Position numbers and translations under genes: made by a program. Positions 13,545 to 13,892 of a DNA stretch of 13,892 nt are shown here, piece after piece. The stretch is from LBZV01 sp000993855. GTDB taxonomy: Bacteria > Patescibacteriota > Microgenomatia > Curtissbacterales > GWA2-41-24. Within the stretch, counting starts at the first letter, position 1; the number at the start of each line of letters is the position of its first letter. The notes beneath the pieces were generated by a model. It made no database searches. It had not been told where the DNA came from and saw only the letters and a list, made by a program, of their open reading frames with translations. The stretch is taken from assembly GCA_964492425.1 (NCBI GenBank), contig CAZBKB010000024.1, positions 1 through 13,892 on the forward strand. The letters are read 5' to 3'.

Positions 13545-13862
13545 ATGTTTGTTGAAGCAACAGCACGAACCGAAAACCCAGAATGGAAAAAAAACTGGAT
13601 AAAGTATGTCAGTTTCAATGATAGGCAACTTCTGCTTGCAGATAATCAATTGCTTGACCCAAAAATAAGGTGGATGCACAATACGCCCTGGCCGCGCTAT
13701 CAAATTGGGTTGGCCCCTCAATCATGCCCTACTAGTACAGCATGCCCTTTTGCGTCTGATGTTCATTTCAAGCCCGTATGGGTAGGAGAGAATTTAGAAA
13801 CGGCAGTTGAGAATTTTGAAAGATTGAACCAATTGTTGATAAATCACACTATATCTATTTGA
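13545..13862 (+). CDS. Hypothetical protein, 105 aa
   Basis: I do not recognise this family. The protein is soluble, with no signal peptide or membrane helix. It is rich in aromatic and proline residues in the middle (RWMHNTPWPRYQIG, about 42-55), followed by SCPTSTACPF (59-68) with two Cys-Pro pairs six residues apart. The last third looks helical (LETAVENFERLNQLL). The two cysteines could bind metal or form a disulfide, but there are too few ligands to claim a zinc finger. It starts 75 nt after lepA on the same strand, behind the repeat remnants, and ends in TGA. The start ATG lacks a Shine-Dalgarno sequence. Confidence 0.6.
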   Translation: MFVEATARTENPEWKKNWIKYVSFNDRQLLLADNQLLDPKIRWMHNTPWPRYQIGLAPQSCPTSTACPFASDVHFKPVWVGENLETAVENFERLNQLLINHTISI

Positions 13863-13892
13863 TAAAAGTTGCAATCAGCTCCACAAATCCGG

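Noticed and set aside
1..13892. tRNA, rRNA, CRISPR, transposase or prophage signals
   Set aside because: No cloverleaf-type sequence, regularly spaced repeats, or integrase or transposase motifs were seen; the heptamer elements lack the unit length and spacing of CRISPR.

Overview
The window looks like part of a Patescibacteria (Candidate Phyla Radiation, CPR) chromosome, most like the Microgenomates lineages. This is an inference from compact genes, short intergenic gaps, few recognisable Shine-Dalgarno sequences, a very short thioredoxin and triosephosphate isomerase, and the gene mix (FemX-like transferase, MurJ, LCP protein, two UvrD-type helicases, LepA). TGA ends several clear genes, including lepA, so the standard bacterial code applies rather than the TGA-glycine code of Gracilibacteria/SR1. 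No rRNA, tRNA, CRISPR array, transposase or phage gene was seen.

Layout. Positions 1-2174 (+) hold the 3' part of a UvrD-type helicase fused to an iron-sulfur PD-(D/E)XK nuclease; its start lies before the window. At 2214-2750 (+) is a membrane-anchored methyltransferase of FAM173/ATPSCKMT type. Positions 7054 down to 2853 (-) form one co-directional block: a second UvrD/PcrA helicase, an orphan ferric-reductase-like haem membrane protein, a possible 40-residue glycine-rich micropeptide, a FemX-like peptidoglycan bridge transferase, and a four-helix membrane protein coupled to it by an ATGA overlap. Diverging from this block, 7123-9178 (+) carries trxA, tpiA and an LCP-family glycopolymer transferase, tightly packed. 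A small sortase-type protein (LPSAG, 9243-9476) and ribosomal protein S20 (9568-9867) follow on the minus strand. murJ, lepA and an unrecognised 105-residue gene run on the plus strand from 9979 to 13862.

Several genes serve the cell envelope: MurJ flips the lipid-linked peptidoglycan precursor, FemX modifies its peptide, the LCP protein attaches glycopolymers to the wall, and the LPSAG protein appears built for sortase anchoring. The others are informational or metabolic (two helicases, S20, LepA, thioredoxin, TIM).

The most unusual signal is a repeat family inside conserved genes. Both lepA (11845-11904) and the second uvrD (6739-6836) carry an extra segment built from phased 7-bp units ending in AAC, arranged as inverted arms, and both remain in frame. 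The uvrD copy also contains a CCCTGAG...GAA motif that recurs just after lepA. There it lies between the real lepA 3' end and a second, decayed copy of the last ten lepA codons whose substitutions are all synonymous. This suggests small non-autonomous palindromic elements entering housekeeping genes, comparable in concept to Rickettsia palindromic elements.
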